From: CAZNLL01 sp964573885
GTDB taxonomy: Bacteria; Desulfobacterota; DSM-4660; Desulfatiglandales; Desulfatiglandaceae
Length of the DNA stretch: 24,373 nucleotides
Assembly (NCBI GenBank): GCA_964573885.1
Contig: CAZNLL010000049.1
Location: forward strand, 1-24,373
Direction: 5' to 3'
Shown here: in pieces, positions 7,283-15,835 of the stretch
Position numbering within the stretch: position 1 is the stretch's first letter
How the letters are laid out: each line of letters opens with the position of its first letter
Translations under genes and position numbers: made by a program
Notes under the pieces: model-generated
What the model was told of the DNA's origin: nothing
Database searches by the model: none
What the model saw: only the letters and a program-made list of their open reading frames with translations

Positions 7283-8518
7283 GTGTCCTTTGGCCGCCAA
7301 CAACGGGATAACATGATTTCAAAGGAATACAAGGCAAAAAAGATATTGTCGGGCTGCAGGGTCCTGGATTTTTCGACCCTTATCAGCGGCCCTTACTGCG
7401 CCAGCCTCTTGGGTGATATGGGTGCCGAGGTTATCAAGGTGGAATTGCCCAAGACGGGGGATGGGTTGAGGCACCTGGGTTTTTTCATAGAAGGGGAGAG
7501 CACCCTCTTCCTGGCTGTCAATCGCAACAAGAGGGGGATAACGCTCGCCCTGGACCGGCCCGAGGGGGGGGAGATCCTGGATCGTTTGATCGCGAGGGCC
7601 GACGTGGTGGTTGAGAATTTCAGACCGGATATCCGTGCACGCTACGGCCTGGAGTACGGTCGGGTATGCCAGGTAAAGCCGGATATCATCTACCTCTCAA
7701 TCACCGCCTTTGGTGAGCGGGGCCCCTATCGGCTGAAACCGGGGACGGATCACGTATTCCAGGGGCTGAGCGGAATTATGAGTATATCCGGAGAACCGGG
7801 TCAGGGACCCATGCGGGTGGGAGTCCCTATCGCCGATATGACGGCCGCCCTTTACGGGGCCTTTGGGGTGGTGAACGCCCTCTACCACAGGGAGCGGACC
7901 GGTCAAGGCCAGCTGGTGGCCATCAACCTTTTGGACGCGGCCATGTGCCTGCAAGGCACCCAGATTACGGAGTACTTCCTCACAGGCCGGGAGCCGGTAT
8001 CCTGTGGCAACGACAGCCCCTTTGCCTATCCGGTGGGGGTCTTCAAGACCACCGACGGGTATATTGCCATCTCGGCCTTTAACGACAAGTTTTGGAAGGG
8101 TCTGTGTCGGGCCTTGGACCTGGATACCCTCGTTTCCGATGAGCGGTTCAACACCGGTGAAAAGCGCTTTTCCAACCGGGAAATGCTCAGGCCCATCCTG
8201 CAGCAGAGGTTCGATTCTGGGACCACGGCCGGGTGGCTTGCCGCCTTGGAAAAGGAGGATGTGCCGTGCGGTCCCGTTCATACCTACCATGGCCTGTTCA
8301 AAGACCCTCAAGTCCTTGAAAACGCGCTGGTCAAAGGGCTATTTCATCCGGGTCTGGGAGAGGTCCGGACTGTGGGAAACCCCCTCAGGCTGAGCCGGAC
8401 ACACGTCATGGAAGAGAGGGCCTCGCCCTTGTTGGGGGAGCACACCAGAGCGGTTCTTGCCGAATTGGGCTACAGTGATTCGGACATCCAGGATTTCAGC
8501 AGACACCATATTATTTGA
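7283..8518 (+). CDS. CaiB/BaiF family (family III) CoA-transferase
   Basis: The 411-residue enzyme would transfer CoA between carboxylic acids through an enzyme-bound aspartyl intermediate. The N-terminal hallmark is CRVLDFSTLISGPYCASLLG, followed by DMGAEVIKVE. The catalytic Asp is Asp185 in VGVPIADMTAALYGAF, aligning with the active-site Asp of CaiB and formyl-CoA transferase. The remainder (HRERTGQGQLV, PFAYPVGVFKTTDGYIAIS) is typical of the family and the length is normal. The GTG at 7283 has GGAG nine bases upstream; ATG 7313 is an alternative start. It lies between two dehydrogenase genes (gaps of 35 and 15 nt), so it probably activates the acid they oxidise without using ATP. Donor and acceptor are unknown. 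Confidence 0.92.
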   Translation: MSFGRQQRDNMISKEYKAKKILSGCRVLDFSTLISGPYCASLLGDMGAEVIKVELPKTGDGLRHLGFFIEGESTLFLAVNRNKRGITLALDRPEGGEILDRLIARADVVVENFRPDIRARYGLEYGRVCQVKPDIIYLSITAFGERGPYRLKPGTDHVFQGLSGIMSISGEPGQGPMRVGVPIADMTAALYGAFGVVNALYHRERTGQGQLVAINLLDAAMCLQGTQITEYFLTGREPVSCGNDSPFAYPVGVFKTTDGYIAISAFNDKFWKGLCRALDLDTLVSDERFNTGEKRFSNREMLRPILQQRFDSGTTAGWLAALEKEDVPCGPVHTYHGLFKDPQVLENALVKGLFHPGLGEVRTVGNPLRLSRTHVMEERASPLLGEHTRAVLAELGYSDSDIQDFSRHHII

Positions 8519-8533
8519 GAAAAAGGAGACACC

Positions 8534-9688
8534 ATGGATTTCACGATCCCTGAAGAAATGCGCATCATGAAGGACACCATCAGGCGTTTTGTGGAGCAGG
8601 AGATCGATCCCATCTCAGAGCAGATAGAGGAAGAGGATGCCCTTCCCGAACATATTGTGGAACAAATGCGGGAACTGGGTCTATTCGGGATGGGCATCCC
8701 CGAGGAATACGGCGGGCTGGGCTTGAACACCCTGGCGGAGTGCATGGTTTTTGAAGAGATCTCCCGGGCCAATACCTCTGTGAGGACCCGTTTTGCCACC
8801 AACAACGGCATAGGCGGTCTGGGGATCCTCTTTGACGGGACGGAGGAACAGAAAAAGAAGTATCTCCCGGATATCGCCAGCGGCCGGAAGACCATCGCCT
8901 TCGCCCTTACTGAACCGGATGTGGGATCAGACGCCTCGGGGATAAAGACCTTTGCCCAAAGACAAGGGGACCACTTTGTGATCAACGGGTCCAAAATGTT
9001 CATTACAAACGGCGCCATAGCCGATTTGGTCACCCTTATCGCCCTCACAGACCGGGAAAAACGGGCCAGGGGAGGGGTCACCGCCTTTATCGTAGAGCGG
9101 GGCACCAAGGGGTTCAGCGTTGGCAAACATGAAAAGAAGATGGGGCTCCGAGGGAGCACCACCACAGAGCTCATCTTCGAGGATTGTGAGGTCCCCGTGG
9201 AAAATGTGATCGGCGGAGAAGGTTTAATAGGGCAGGGATTTAAGACCGCCATGAAGGTCCTGGACAAGGGCAGGCTCACCCTGGCTGCGGGGTCCGTGGG
9301 AACGGCTCAAAAGGCATTGGACCTGGCCGTACGCTATGCCAAGGAGCGGGTCCAGTTTGGCCGTCCCATCGGACAGTTCCAGCTCATCCAGGATATGCTG
9401 GCCCGGATGGCGACCGAGGTGTATGCGGGACGGCAGATGGTGTACCGGGTGGCCTGGGAAAAAGACCAGGGTCGTTCGGTGATCATGGAGGCTTCCATGG
9501 CCAAACTGTTCTGTTCAGAGATGCTGGGGCGGGTCGCGGATATGGCCCTCCAGATCCACGGCGGTCTGGGGTATATGAAGGATTTCATGGTGGAACGCAT
9601 TTATCGGGATGCCAGGGCCGCCCGGATTTATGAGGGGACCAGCGAGATCCAGAAGATCGTCATCGCCCGTGAACTTTTGAGGAATTGA
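8534..9688 (+). CDS. Acyl-CoA dehydrogenase (second of four)
   Basis: This is a full-length 384-residue acyl-CoA dehydrogenase. The middle-domain signature is FALTEPDVGSDASG, then SKMFITNGAIADL. The C-terminal signature is QIHGGLGYMKDFMVERIYRD. The catalytic base is Glu367 in IYEGTSEIQKIVIAREL, the short/medium-chain arrangement. AAGGAG stands about seven bases before ATG 8534. The CoA-transferase ends 15 nt upstream, so the two are surely co-transcribed. It differs more from the other three dehydrogenases than the first and third do from each other, so it may act at another step of the same pathway. After it comes the inverted-repeat element and the TRAP promoter. Confidence 0.93.
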   Translation: MDFTIPEEMRIMKDTIRRFVEQEIDPISEQIEEEDALPEHIVEQMRELGLFGMGIPEEYGGLGLNTLAECMVFEEISRANTSVRTRFATNNGIGGLGILFDGTEEQKKKYLPDIASGRKTIAFALTEPDVGSDASGIKTFAQRQGDHFVINGSKMFITNGAIADLVTLIALTDREKRARGGVTAFIVERGTKGFSVGKHEKKMGLRGSTTTELIFEDCEVPVENVIGGEGLIGQGFKTAMKVLDKGRLTLAAGSVGTAQKALDLAVRYAKERVQFGRPIGQFQLIQDMLARMATEVYAGRQMVYRVAWEKDQGRSVIMEASMAKLFCSEMLGRVADMALQIHGGLGYMKDFMVERIYRDARAARIYEGTSEIQKIVIARELLRN

Positions 9689-9706
9689 TCTTTATGGAAA
9701 TGACTG

Positions 9707-9862
9707 ACCCCGTTGCTGCAAACGTATCGAGCTCCTAGACATATAATTGTAGTAAGAACAGGAGCTTATACCATTTTACATCCAGGGGCTGGATGTCACT
9801 ATGGGTGAATTCCAAATTTAAAGGTGCAGAATCTTTGAGCGCTCTTTATGCAACAACGGGGT
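9707..9862 (+). mobile_element. MITE-like inverted-repeat element, copy A (156 bp)
   Basis: The ends are ACCCCGTTGCTGCA and TGCAACAACGGGGT, a 14-bp terminal inverted repeat with one mismatch. The interior is alignable with copy B at 21245-21441, including a 19-bp identical stretch at 9728-9746. A perfect internal hairpin, ACATCCAG-GGG-CTGGATGT, lies at 9778-9796. No protein is encoded. The element has no transposase, so any movement would depend on a related autonomous element elsewhere. Confidence 0.75.
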
Positions 9863-9888
9863 TGACATATGACGGCACGGGACATAGT
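9862..9888 (+). promoter_or_regulatory. Candidate promoter of the TRAP operon, built at the end of the repeat element
   Basis: TTGACA (9862-9867) begins with the last base of the element. CATAGT (9883-9888, four of six matches to the -10) follows after 15 bp. The operator-like palindrome at 9896 starts seven bases after the -10, the same offset as in the gntR promoter. The short spacer lowers confidence. Confidence 0.4.
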
Positions 9889-9895
9889 CTCGGAA

Positions 9896-9919
9896 AATGT
9901 ATACAATATTGTTTCCAAA
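9896..9919. promoter_or_regulatory. Tandem GntR-type operators before the TRAP operon
   Basis: AATGTATACAAT (9896-9907) contains the perfect palindrome TGTATACA. It is directly followed by ATTGTTTCCAAA (9908-9919), a weaker copy that matches the gntR site at ten of twelve positions. Both lie in the leader upstream of the binding-protein start at 9984. Confidence 0.55.
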
Positions 9920-9983
9920 TGGCCCCTGCCGGTTATCCGGAGGCAGGATGTTTATGGAAACCCTTAAGGCAAGGAGGCAAAAA

Positions 9984-11048
9984 ATGATGGTGAAAAAAAT
10001 GTGGCACTTTTCCACTGCAGCCCTTTTTGTTTTTCTCTGCGGTCTCATCATTTCTTTTACCACCCCGGCCCTTAGTGCAGACCTCTCCGACCTTCCCCCG
10101 GTCAACTGGCGGCTTCAATCTGCCTACCCTCCTCCCGAAGAGCTTTTCCCCGGGGTTCCGGGGGCCTATGGACAGGCCGTCAAGCTCGCCGAGATGGTCA
10201 AGAGGGCAAGCAACGGGCGCTTCAACATCCAGGTCTTTCCCTCAGGGGCCCTGTTCAAGACCCGAGAGGTCTTTAACGCTGTGGGCACAGGGGCCATTGA
10301 AATGGCCTGGGCCGCTCCCCTCTATTGGGGAGGAAAGTTCCCGGAGGCGGCGGTTCAATTCGGTCTTCCCGGGTACATGGTCAGCTATCAGCAGGCCAAA
10401 AAAATGGTGTGGGAAACCAACTGGCTGGAGATTCTTAGAAGAAACTACACCAAGCACGGGGTTTACCTCCTGGCGGACACGGAGGTGGCCCAGTACAACA
10501 TGATCCTCACCTTCCCCTGTCATCGGCCGGCTGATCTGAACGGGAAAAAGGTCAGGGCTGCAGGCATGATGGCCAAGGCCCTTAAGCTCTGGGGAGGCGT
10601 GCCGGTGAAAACCGAGCCCTCCGAGATCTACATCGCCCTTCAGAGAGGGACCATCGATGGGACCCTTTATCCCGCCTATGCAGGCATTACCTACAAACTC
10701 TTTGAGGTGGCCAAGTATGCCACGTGGCCGGGTCTTTCCGCTCCCTTGCAAATATCCATGATCGTGAACCTGGAGGCCTACAGGAAACTTCCCCAGGCTT
10801 ACAAAGACCTCCTCAATGAGCAGGCCAGGAAATGGTCCGAGTGGTGTTACGACGTAAGAGGGCCTGCCGTGGATAAATATGTGCGGGAGCACGGACCCAA
10901 GGATTTCGGGGCGAAGATGATCGATTTCTCCCCTGAGGCCATCGACGAATTCCTTGAACTCAGTCAACCCGTCTGGGAGTCCTACAAAAAGAGGAGCGCG
11001 GATTGCGCCAAGCTGGAAGAACTGCTCAAAAAGGCCAAGACCTTTTAG
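9984..11048 (+). CDS. TRAP transporter substrate-binding protein, DctP family
   Basis: The protein has 354 residues from ATG 9984, chosen because AAGGAGG lies six bases upstream and the signal peptide follows at once (hydrophobic stretch at about 8-27, cleavage probably after PALSA near residue 32). DctP-family features include the conserved carboxylate-binding Arg191 in LNGKKVRAAG. SEIYIALQRGTIDGTLYP lies near 213-230, and YWGGKFPEAAVQFGLPG near 114. DctP proteins capture organic acids, mostly via a salt bridge to that Arg, and hand them to the membrane subunits encoded next. Linkage to CoA-transferase and dehydrogenase genes suggests the ligand is the acid that the cluster degrades; its identity is unknown. 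Confidence 0.92.
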   Translation: MMVKKMWHFSTAALFVFLCGLIISFTTPALSADLSDLPPVNWRLQSAYPPPEELFPGVPGAYGQAVKLAEMVKRASNGRFNIQVFPSGALFKTREVFNAVGTGAIEMAWAAPLYWGGKFPEAAVQFGLPGYMVSYQQAKKMVWETNWLEILRRNYTKHGVYLLADTEVAQYNMILTFPCHRPADLNGKKVRAAGMMAKALKLWGGVPVKTEPSEIYIALQRGTIDGTLYPAYAGITYKLFEVAKYATWPGLSAPLQISMIVNLEAYRKLPQAYKDLLNEQARKWSEWCYDVRGPAVDKYVREHGPKDFGAKMIDFSPEAIDEFLELSQPVWESYKKRSADCAKLEELLKKAKTF

Positions 11049-11108
11049 AGAATGCGGCGAATGTAAAGGGAGGCTGATGGGGCCTCTCCATTATTTGAGG
11101 GATGAAAA

Positions 11109-11663
11109 ATGGGCGTGCTAGGCAAGATCCTCCATGTTATTGACATCGTCAATGAGTGGATCGGCAGGATATTCGGTTTTCTCATCCTCCTTTTGATGGG
11201 CGTTGTCCTCTATGATACCTTCATGAGGTATGTCTTCAACAGTCCCACCCTGTGGGGAATGGATCTCAACAAGATCCTGCTCCTGGCCATTGTCTGCCTG
11301 GGAGGAGGATACTGCCTCCTCCACGGCGGGCATGTAAAGGTGGATATTTTATACCTGGCCTTTCCTCCCAGGCTCAGGGCTTTCGTGGATGTCTTGACCT
11401 ACCTCTTTGTCCTCGCCTTTTGCTTTGTGGTGGTCAGCTACGGCGGGGCCGTTTTCTGGGAATCTTTTCTTATCCACGAGACCAGCAGCGACAGTGCTTG
11501 GGAGTACCTCATGTGGCCGGTCCTCATGTTGATTCCCATTGCGGGAATCCTGTTGGGGTGTCAGGCCCTGGCCAAGTGGATCCGCGATTTGGTGGTGGCT
11601 GTAACCGGACAAAATTCCCTTGAGAGTAAGGTCGTCAAGGGAGAGGGGGGACTGAGGAGTTAA
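11109..11663 (+). CDS. TRAP transporter small membrane subunit, DctQ family
   Basis: This 184-residue integral membrane protein has four predicted helices, at about residues 15-38, 52-68, 88-112 and 135-158. The DctQ pattern is seen in YDTFMRYVFNSPTLWGMDLN near residue 36 and in GGYCLLHGGHVKVDILY. DctQ forms the stator-like small subunit that binds DctM and helps dock the periplasmic binding protein. GAGGG precedes ATG 11109. The gene sits 60 nt after the binding-protein gene and 14 nt before the large subunit, so all three form one unit. Confidence 0.92.
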   Translation: MGVLGKILHVIDIVNEWIGRIFGFLILLLMGVVLYDTFMRYVFNSPTLWGMDLNKILLLAIVCLGGGYCLLHGGHVKVDILYLAFPPRLRAFVDVLTYLFVLAFCFVVVSYGGAVFWESFLIHETSSDSAWEYLMWPVLMLIPIAGILLGCQALAKWIRDLVVAVTGQNSLESKVVKGEGGLRS

Positions 11664-11677
11664 TCGAGGAGGTTCGC

Positions 11678-12991
11678 GTGGAACTCTGGTTGCTCACGGT
11701 TTGCTTTTTTGCCACACTCATTATTTTGCTGCTCCTCGGCCTTCCCATTGCCTTCAGTCTGGCCGGGGTTGCCATCCTTTACAGCTATCTGCTCTGGGGG
11801 CCCAAGAGCTTGCTGGTGATTCCCTCCGCGGTCCATGCGGACGGGAGCAATTTCATCCTTGCCGCGGTGCCCCTGTTTGTCCTCATGGGCAATATGCTGG
11901 AGGTCTCGGGTCTTGCCGATGACCTCTATGAAATGATGTATCGGTGGTTCCAGCGTATCCCCGGCGGCCTGGCATCGGGCACGGTGCTCATCTGCACGGT
12001 TTTCGCGGCCATGGCCGGGATCAGTGGCGTGGCTACGGTGACCATGGGACTCATCGCCATTCCCTCCATGTTGAAACGGGGCTACCATAAGGATCTCGCC
12101 ATCGGCACGGTCTCCGCAGGTGGCGCATTGGGCATTCTCATCCCGCCCAGTGTGATCGCCATCCTTTACGGGTCCATCACCGGGGCCTCTGTGGGCAAGC
12201 TCTTTATCGGAGGGATGTTGCCGGGCCTCATACTGGCCTGTATATTTATCCTTTACATCACACTGCGATGCATGGCCCAGCCCCACCTGGCCCCGCCGCC
12301 GAGTGAGGCGGAACGCTTCAGTTGGAGGGAAAAACTTACCTCCTTAAAGGGCCTTGTCCTGCCCATCCTGCTCATTGCAGCGGTACTGGGCGTGATCTAC
12401 ACCGGCGTGTGTACGCCTACGGAGGCCTCGGCCATAGGGGCCGCGGGCAGCCTTTTGTGCTGCGCCATAAGGGGACGTCTCACCTGGGCCAACCTCAGGA
12501 CGGCCACCCTGCGGACCTTTAACGTCACCTGCATGTGCATCTGGATTGTGATCGGGGCCAAATGCTTCACCTCCATCTATATCGGATGCGGGGCATCACA
12601 GTTCATGATGAACCTGGTCCACGGATTGGATATCTCCCCCCTTGGCTTTGTGGCCATCATGGAGTTCATCTATATCATCCTGGGCATGTTGATGGACCCG
12701 GCGGGCATGGTGATGATCACGGCACCGGTCTTTGTCCCCGTGATTATCAGCCTGGGATTCGATCCGGTCTGGTTCGGGGTCTTGTTTATCATCAATGCGG
12801 AGATGGCCTATATCACACCCCCTTTCGGTTTCAACCTCTTCTATATGAAGGCCATTGTCCCTGAGGGCGTGAGGATGGCGGATGTGTACCGATCGGTCAT
12901 CCCCTTTGTCTTCTGCCAGCTCTTCTGCCTGATCCTGGTGATGTTTTACCCCCAGCTTGCCTTGTGGCTGCCCGGGACCATGAAGTGGTGA
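11678..12991 (+). CDS. TRAP transporter large membrane subunit, DctM family
   Basis: This is a 437-residue, strongly hydrophobic permease with about 11-12 membrane helices, the standard DctM size. Family motifs include AAVPLFVLMGNMLEVSGLAD near residue 62, and ISGVATVTMGLIAIPSMLKRGYHKDLAIGT. GGALGILIPPSVIAILYGSITGASVGKLF and TPPFGFNLFYMK near the C-terminus are also typical. It would drive uptake with a sodium gradient, as known for the family. The start is GTG 11678, with GAGGAGG five bases upstream. The gene ends convergently with the minus-strand operon, leaving 53 bp between stops. Confidence 0.94.
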   Translation: MELWLLTVCFFATLIILLLLGLPIAFSLAGVAILYSYLLWGPKSLLVIPSAVHADGSNFILAAVPLFVLMGNMLEVSGLADDLYEMMYRWFQRIPGGLASGTVLICTVFAAMAGISGVATVTMGLIAIPSMLKRGYHKDLAIGTVSAGGALGILIPPSVIAILYGSITGASVGKLFIGGMLPGLILACIFILYITLRCMAQPHLAPPPSEAERFSWREKLTSLKGLVLPILLIAAVLGVIYTGVCTPTEASAIGAAGSLLCCAIRGRLTWANLRTATLRTFNVTCMCIWIVIGAKCFTSIYIGCGASQFMMNLVHGLDISPLGFVAIMEFIYIILGMLMDPAGMVMITAPVFVPVIISLGFDPVWFGVLFIINAEMAYITPPFGFNLFYMKAIVPEGVRMADVYRSVIPFVFCQLFCLILVMFYPQLALWLPGTMKW

Positions 12992-12996
12992 TGGGG

Positions 12997-13029
12997 AAAA
13001 AAGTCCCTTGCGCTGAGTCCTTGAAGGGA
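12997..13029 (-). terminator. Intrinsic terminator of the seven-gene minus-strand operon
   Basis: Read on the minus strand, TCCCTT (13029-13024) pairs with AAGGGA (13009-13004) around a 14-nt loop. A C and six T residues (13002-12997) follow. It starts 16 nt after the dehydrogenase stop. The stem is short. It gives no T-tract in the plus direction, so TRAP transcripts are not clearly terminated here. Confidence 0.45.
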
Positions 13030-13044
13030 TAACGGAGGCCCTCC

Positions 13045-14187
13045 TTAGAGATCCAGTTCGCGGGCGATGATCAGCCGCTGGATCTCCGAGGTCCCTTCGG
13101 TGATGGTAAAGAGACGGCCGTCCCGCCAGAACCGCTGGATGGGATATTCCATCATGTATCCGTAACCGCCGTGGATCTGCATGGCGCTGGACAAGATCCC
13201 CTGCAAGCTCTCGGCGGTAAATAGCTTGACCATGGCCGCCTCCTTGCGGACCTTTTTTCCCTGGTCATAGAGCCAGGCCACCCGGTGGGTGTAGGTGCGC
13301 ATGATTTCCACATTCATGGCCATTTCCGCGAGCTTGAACCGGGTGTTCTGGAATTTGATTATGGGCCGTCCGAACTGGATTCGTTCCTTGGCATACTGGG
13401 CGGTAAGATCATAGGCCGTCTGGGCCACGCCCGTGCACCGGGCTCCATACGTGATACGACCCGAGATAAGGGTATCCGCGATCTGGTCAAAACCGCCTCC
13501 CGCATGGTCTCCGATCATGCGTTCCGCCGGGACCCGGCAGTCTTCAAAGACCAGTTCTCCCGTCTCCGCAGAGCGGTTCCCCACCTTATCCAGCTTCCGG
13601 GAAACAGAAAACCCGGGCGTGTCTCTTTCCACGATAAAGAGGTTGATGCCCTGCCCCCTTTTGCTCGGGTCGGTGTAGGCGGCGACAATGACATAGTCGC
13701 AGATGGGTCCGTTGGTGATGAAGATCTTGGTCCCGTTGATGACATAACTGTCCCCGTCCCGGTCCGCCCTGGTCCGGATGGAGGCGGCATCCGATCCCAC
13801 ATCCGGCTCGGTCAGGGCGAAGGCACCGATCTTTTCCCCTTTGATGGCGGGGATCAAAAAGGCGTCTTGTTGCGCTTTTGATCCATACCGATAGAGGGGC
13901 TGGGTGGCGAGGCCGCTCTGGGCCATCAGGGCGGCGGCAATACCGGGGTTGACCCTGTTGAGTTCTTCCACCATGATGCATTCCGTGATCTTGTCACCGC
14001 CCCCTCCCCCCAGTTCAACAGGATATCTGGGACACAGGAATCCTTGCTCCCCCATGAGTTTGAAGAGCTGTTCGGGAAACTTGCCCGTTTCTTCCGCCTC
14101 GTCCACCAAGGGGGCGATCTCTTTTTGGGCAAAGTCTCGAATGGCGTCCTGAAAGATGCGGTTTTCCTCTGAGAGTCCAAAGTCCAT
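13045..14187 (-). CDS. Acyl-CoA dehydrogenase (third of four)
   Basis: The protein has 380 residues from ATG 14187. A GTG four codons upstream is in frame but abuts its AAGGAG, whereas the ATG lies 11 nt after it. Standard signatures are present: FALTEPDVGSDAAS, GTKIFITNGPICDY and QIHGGYGYMMEYPIQRFWRD. The catalytic base is Glu364 in ITEGTSEIQRLIIAREL. It is the last gene of the minus-strand operon, 19 nt behind an enoyl-CoA hydratase. Its closest relative in the window is the dehydrogenase at 6111-7247, which shares the DKITECI and GIA segments. The two could oxidise related substrates at different stages, or one could be a duplicate recruited to the other operon. The true acyl substrate is not evident. 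Confidence 0.92.
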   Translation of the reverse strand: MDFGLSEENRIFQDAIRDFAQKEIAPLVDEAEETGKFPEQLFKLMGEQGFLCPRYPVELGGGGGDKITECIMVEELNRVNPGIAAALMAQSGLATQPLYRYGSKAQQDAFLIPAIKGEKIGAFALTEPDVGSDAASIRTRADRDGDSYVINGTKIFITNGPICDYVIVAAYTDPSKRGQGINLFIVERDTPGFSVSRKLDKVGNRSAETGELVFEDCRVPAERMIGDHAGGGFDQIADTLISGRITYGARCTGVAQTAYDLTAQYAKERIQFGRPIIKFQNTRFKLAEMAMNVEIMRTYTHRVAWLYDQGKKVRKEAAMVKLFTAESLQGILSSAMQIHGGYGYMMEYPIQRFWRDGRLFTITEGTSEIQRLIIARELDL

Positions 14188-14206
14188 AGCTTTTCCCACT
14201 CCTTAT

Positions 14207-14992
14207 TTAGGCTCCTGTGAATTGGGGTTTTCTTTTGTCGAAAAAGGCCTTCATGCCTTCTTCCCGGTCCTTGCTGGTAAAGAGGAGGGACTCGGCCAAA
14301 GCCTCATAGGCCATACCTGCGGACAAGCCCGTCTCCTGCCCCATGTTAACAGCCCTTTTGGCCCATTTGATGGCAAGGGGGCTGTTCTTGACCATCTGTT
14401 TCGCCATTTTTGTAACGGTTTCTTCCAACTGGTCTTCGGGACAGATCTGATTGATGAGCCCGATGCGATAGGCCTCGGCCGCATCAATGATGGTGCCCGT
14501 GAAGATGAGTTCCTTGGCCTTTCCCACCCCCACCAGCCTGGGAAGTCTCTGGGTCCCTCCACTGCCCGGCATCACCCCGATAAACATCTCCGGCTGGCCG
14601 AACTTGGACCCCTCGGAAGCAACGCGCACATCACAGGCCATGGCCAGCTCCAGGCCGCCGCCGAGACAGAGCCCTTGGATCATGGCGATGACCGGCTTAT
14701 CCAGTTGCTCAAATCGCGTATAGAAACGCTGGCCCAGGGTATGGGTGAATTCCTCCATCTCCAGGGCATTGAATCGAGCGAGTTCGTTCAAATCCGAGCC
14801 TGAGACAAAGGCCTTTCCACCGGCTCCGCTTAGGATCAGTACCTTCACCGAAGGATCCTTTGTGGTATCCTCCAAGGCCGCTGCCATCTCCAGGCGTGTG
14901 GCCCGATTAAGGGCATTTCTTTTCTCGGGCCGGTTTACGATGATCCAGGCGATACCCTCTGCCTTTTTGTAGATAATGTGGTCAAAGTCCAT
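14207..14992 (-). CDS. Enoyl-CoA hydratase/isomerase (crotonase) family protein
   Basis: This is a 261-residue crotonase-fold enzyme. The CoA-binding loop reads NRPEKRNALNRATRLEM. Both catalytic glutamates of true hydratases are present: Glu115 in CLGGGLELAMACD and Glu135 in FGQPEMFIGV. The oxyanion-hole glycine region and the PGSGGTQRLPRLVG stretch are intact. Hydration of a 2,3-enoyl-CoA to the 3-hydroxyacyl-CoA is therefore likely, although crotonase members also catalyse ring opening, isomerisation and thioester hydrolysis. AGGAGG lies five bases before ATG 14992. It is sixth in the minus-strand operon, between the CoA-transferase genes and a dehydrogenase. Confidence 0.92.
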   Translation of the reverse strand: MDFDHIIYKKAEGIAWIIVNRPEKRNALNRATRLEMAAALEDTTKDPSVKVLILSGAGGKAFVSGSDLNELARFNALEMEEFTHTLGQRFYTRFEQLDKPVIAMIQGLCLGGGLELAMACDVRVASEGSKFGQPEMFIGVMPGSGGTQRLPRLVGVGKAKELIFTGTIIDAAEAYRIGLINQICPEDQLEETVTKMAKQMVKNSPLAIKWAKRAVNMGQETGLSAGMAYEALAESLLFTSKDREEGMKAFFDKRKPQFTGA

Positions 14993-15028
14993 GCCAGCCT
15001 CCTAGGCGTTATCCGCTTGGTTCATGGT

Positions 15029-15835
15029 TTAGTCCTCGTCTCTCATGAGCCTGACCCCCCGCAGATACATGCCCCTTGGGTCAAGCTTGTTGCGCAGAAA
15101 GTCCAACTCCCGCTCTGACGGGGGTTCAAGGGGCCCGACATGGTGATCCACCTTGAGATCCCACTGGACCTGGTCCTTCACCTCTTGTGGCCCTACTGAG
15201 GGGTGGTGTGCGGCAAGGACCATTTCCCCCTGTTTATCAAAATAGAAGAGGCCCAGGGTGGTGACCACGGCGTAAGGACCTGTGTGGGGTCTCAGGCCCG
15301 AGTTCAAACGGCTTTTATTCCCCTGCAAGTACCCTGGCGTGGTAATGAACGCCACCTGTTCCGGAAAGCGCCGCCGGTCATGCTCAAGGATCACCACGGT
15401 GCGCGGAGAGAGGCTCCCGAAATCGCAGGCCCCTCCGCTCCCCCCCAATCGCAGTTCGGGAGAGTTATAATCTCCGGTACAGGTGGTGTTGATATTGCCG
15501 TAGCGGTCCACGGAGGCGGCGGGCAACAGGGCCATGTCCGCTCTTCCGCCGTGCAGGACCATCCCCAGGGTGTCGAAGGAATCGCCCAAAAGGGTGGAAC
15601 ACGCGTTTGAAACCGGGTCGCCTGTAAAGAGCGGGATCCGGTCCGGGATGCGGCCGAGCACAACACCCCCTTCATAACAGATGGTGATGTCCGGGGCATG
15701 GACCCCTTTGGCCAGTAAGGAAGTAATAATCGGCCACTGGGTTCCCACCATAAGGACGCTGCCGTCCTCGATCAGTCTTGCAGCGGAAACGATCATCTGC
15801 TCGATGGGGCTCGCTTCATCCATCCCTTTAGTCAT
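15029..15835 (-). CDS. Family I CoA-transferase, beta subunit (GctB/IpdB-like)
   Basis: The protein has 268 residues from ATG 15835, which overlaps the alpha-subunit stop by 8 bp (ATGACTAA) and has GAGG six bases before it. It belongs to the glutaconate CoA-transferase beta-subunit group. Recognisable parts are DITICYEGGVVLGRIPD, ASVDRYGNINTTCTGDY, and LGGSGGACDFGSL. Glu55 in CYEGGVV falls where glutaconate CoA-transferase has its catalytic Glu54, so covalent CoA transfer is plausible. The same fold is used by IpdAB, a hydrolase that opens a steroid-derived ring and lacks the transferase mechanism; that alternative is not excluded. It forms a heteromer with the product of the overlapping upstream gene. 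Confidence 0.87.
   Translation of the reverse strand: MTKGMDEASPIEQMIVSAARLIEDGSVLMVGTQWPIITSLLAKGVHAPDITICYEGGVVLGRIPDRIPLFTGDPVSNACSTLLGDSFDTLGMVLHGGRADMALLPAASVDRYGNINTTCTGDYNSPELRLGGSGGACDFGSLSPRTVVILEHDRRRFPEQVAFITTPGYLQGNKSRLNSGLRPHTGPYAVVTTLGLFYFDKQGEMVLAAHHPSVGPQEVKDQVQWDLKVDHHVGPLEPPSERELDFLRNKLDPRGMYLRGVRLMRDED

Noticed and set aside
9793..9987. 64-codon plus-strand open frame across copy A and the TRAP promoter
   Set aside because: It runs through the inverted-repeat element, promoter and operators and ends at the TRAP binding-protein start; no ribosome-binding site or homology.
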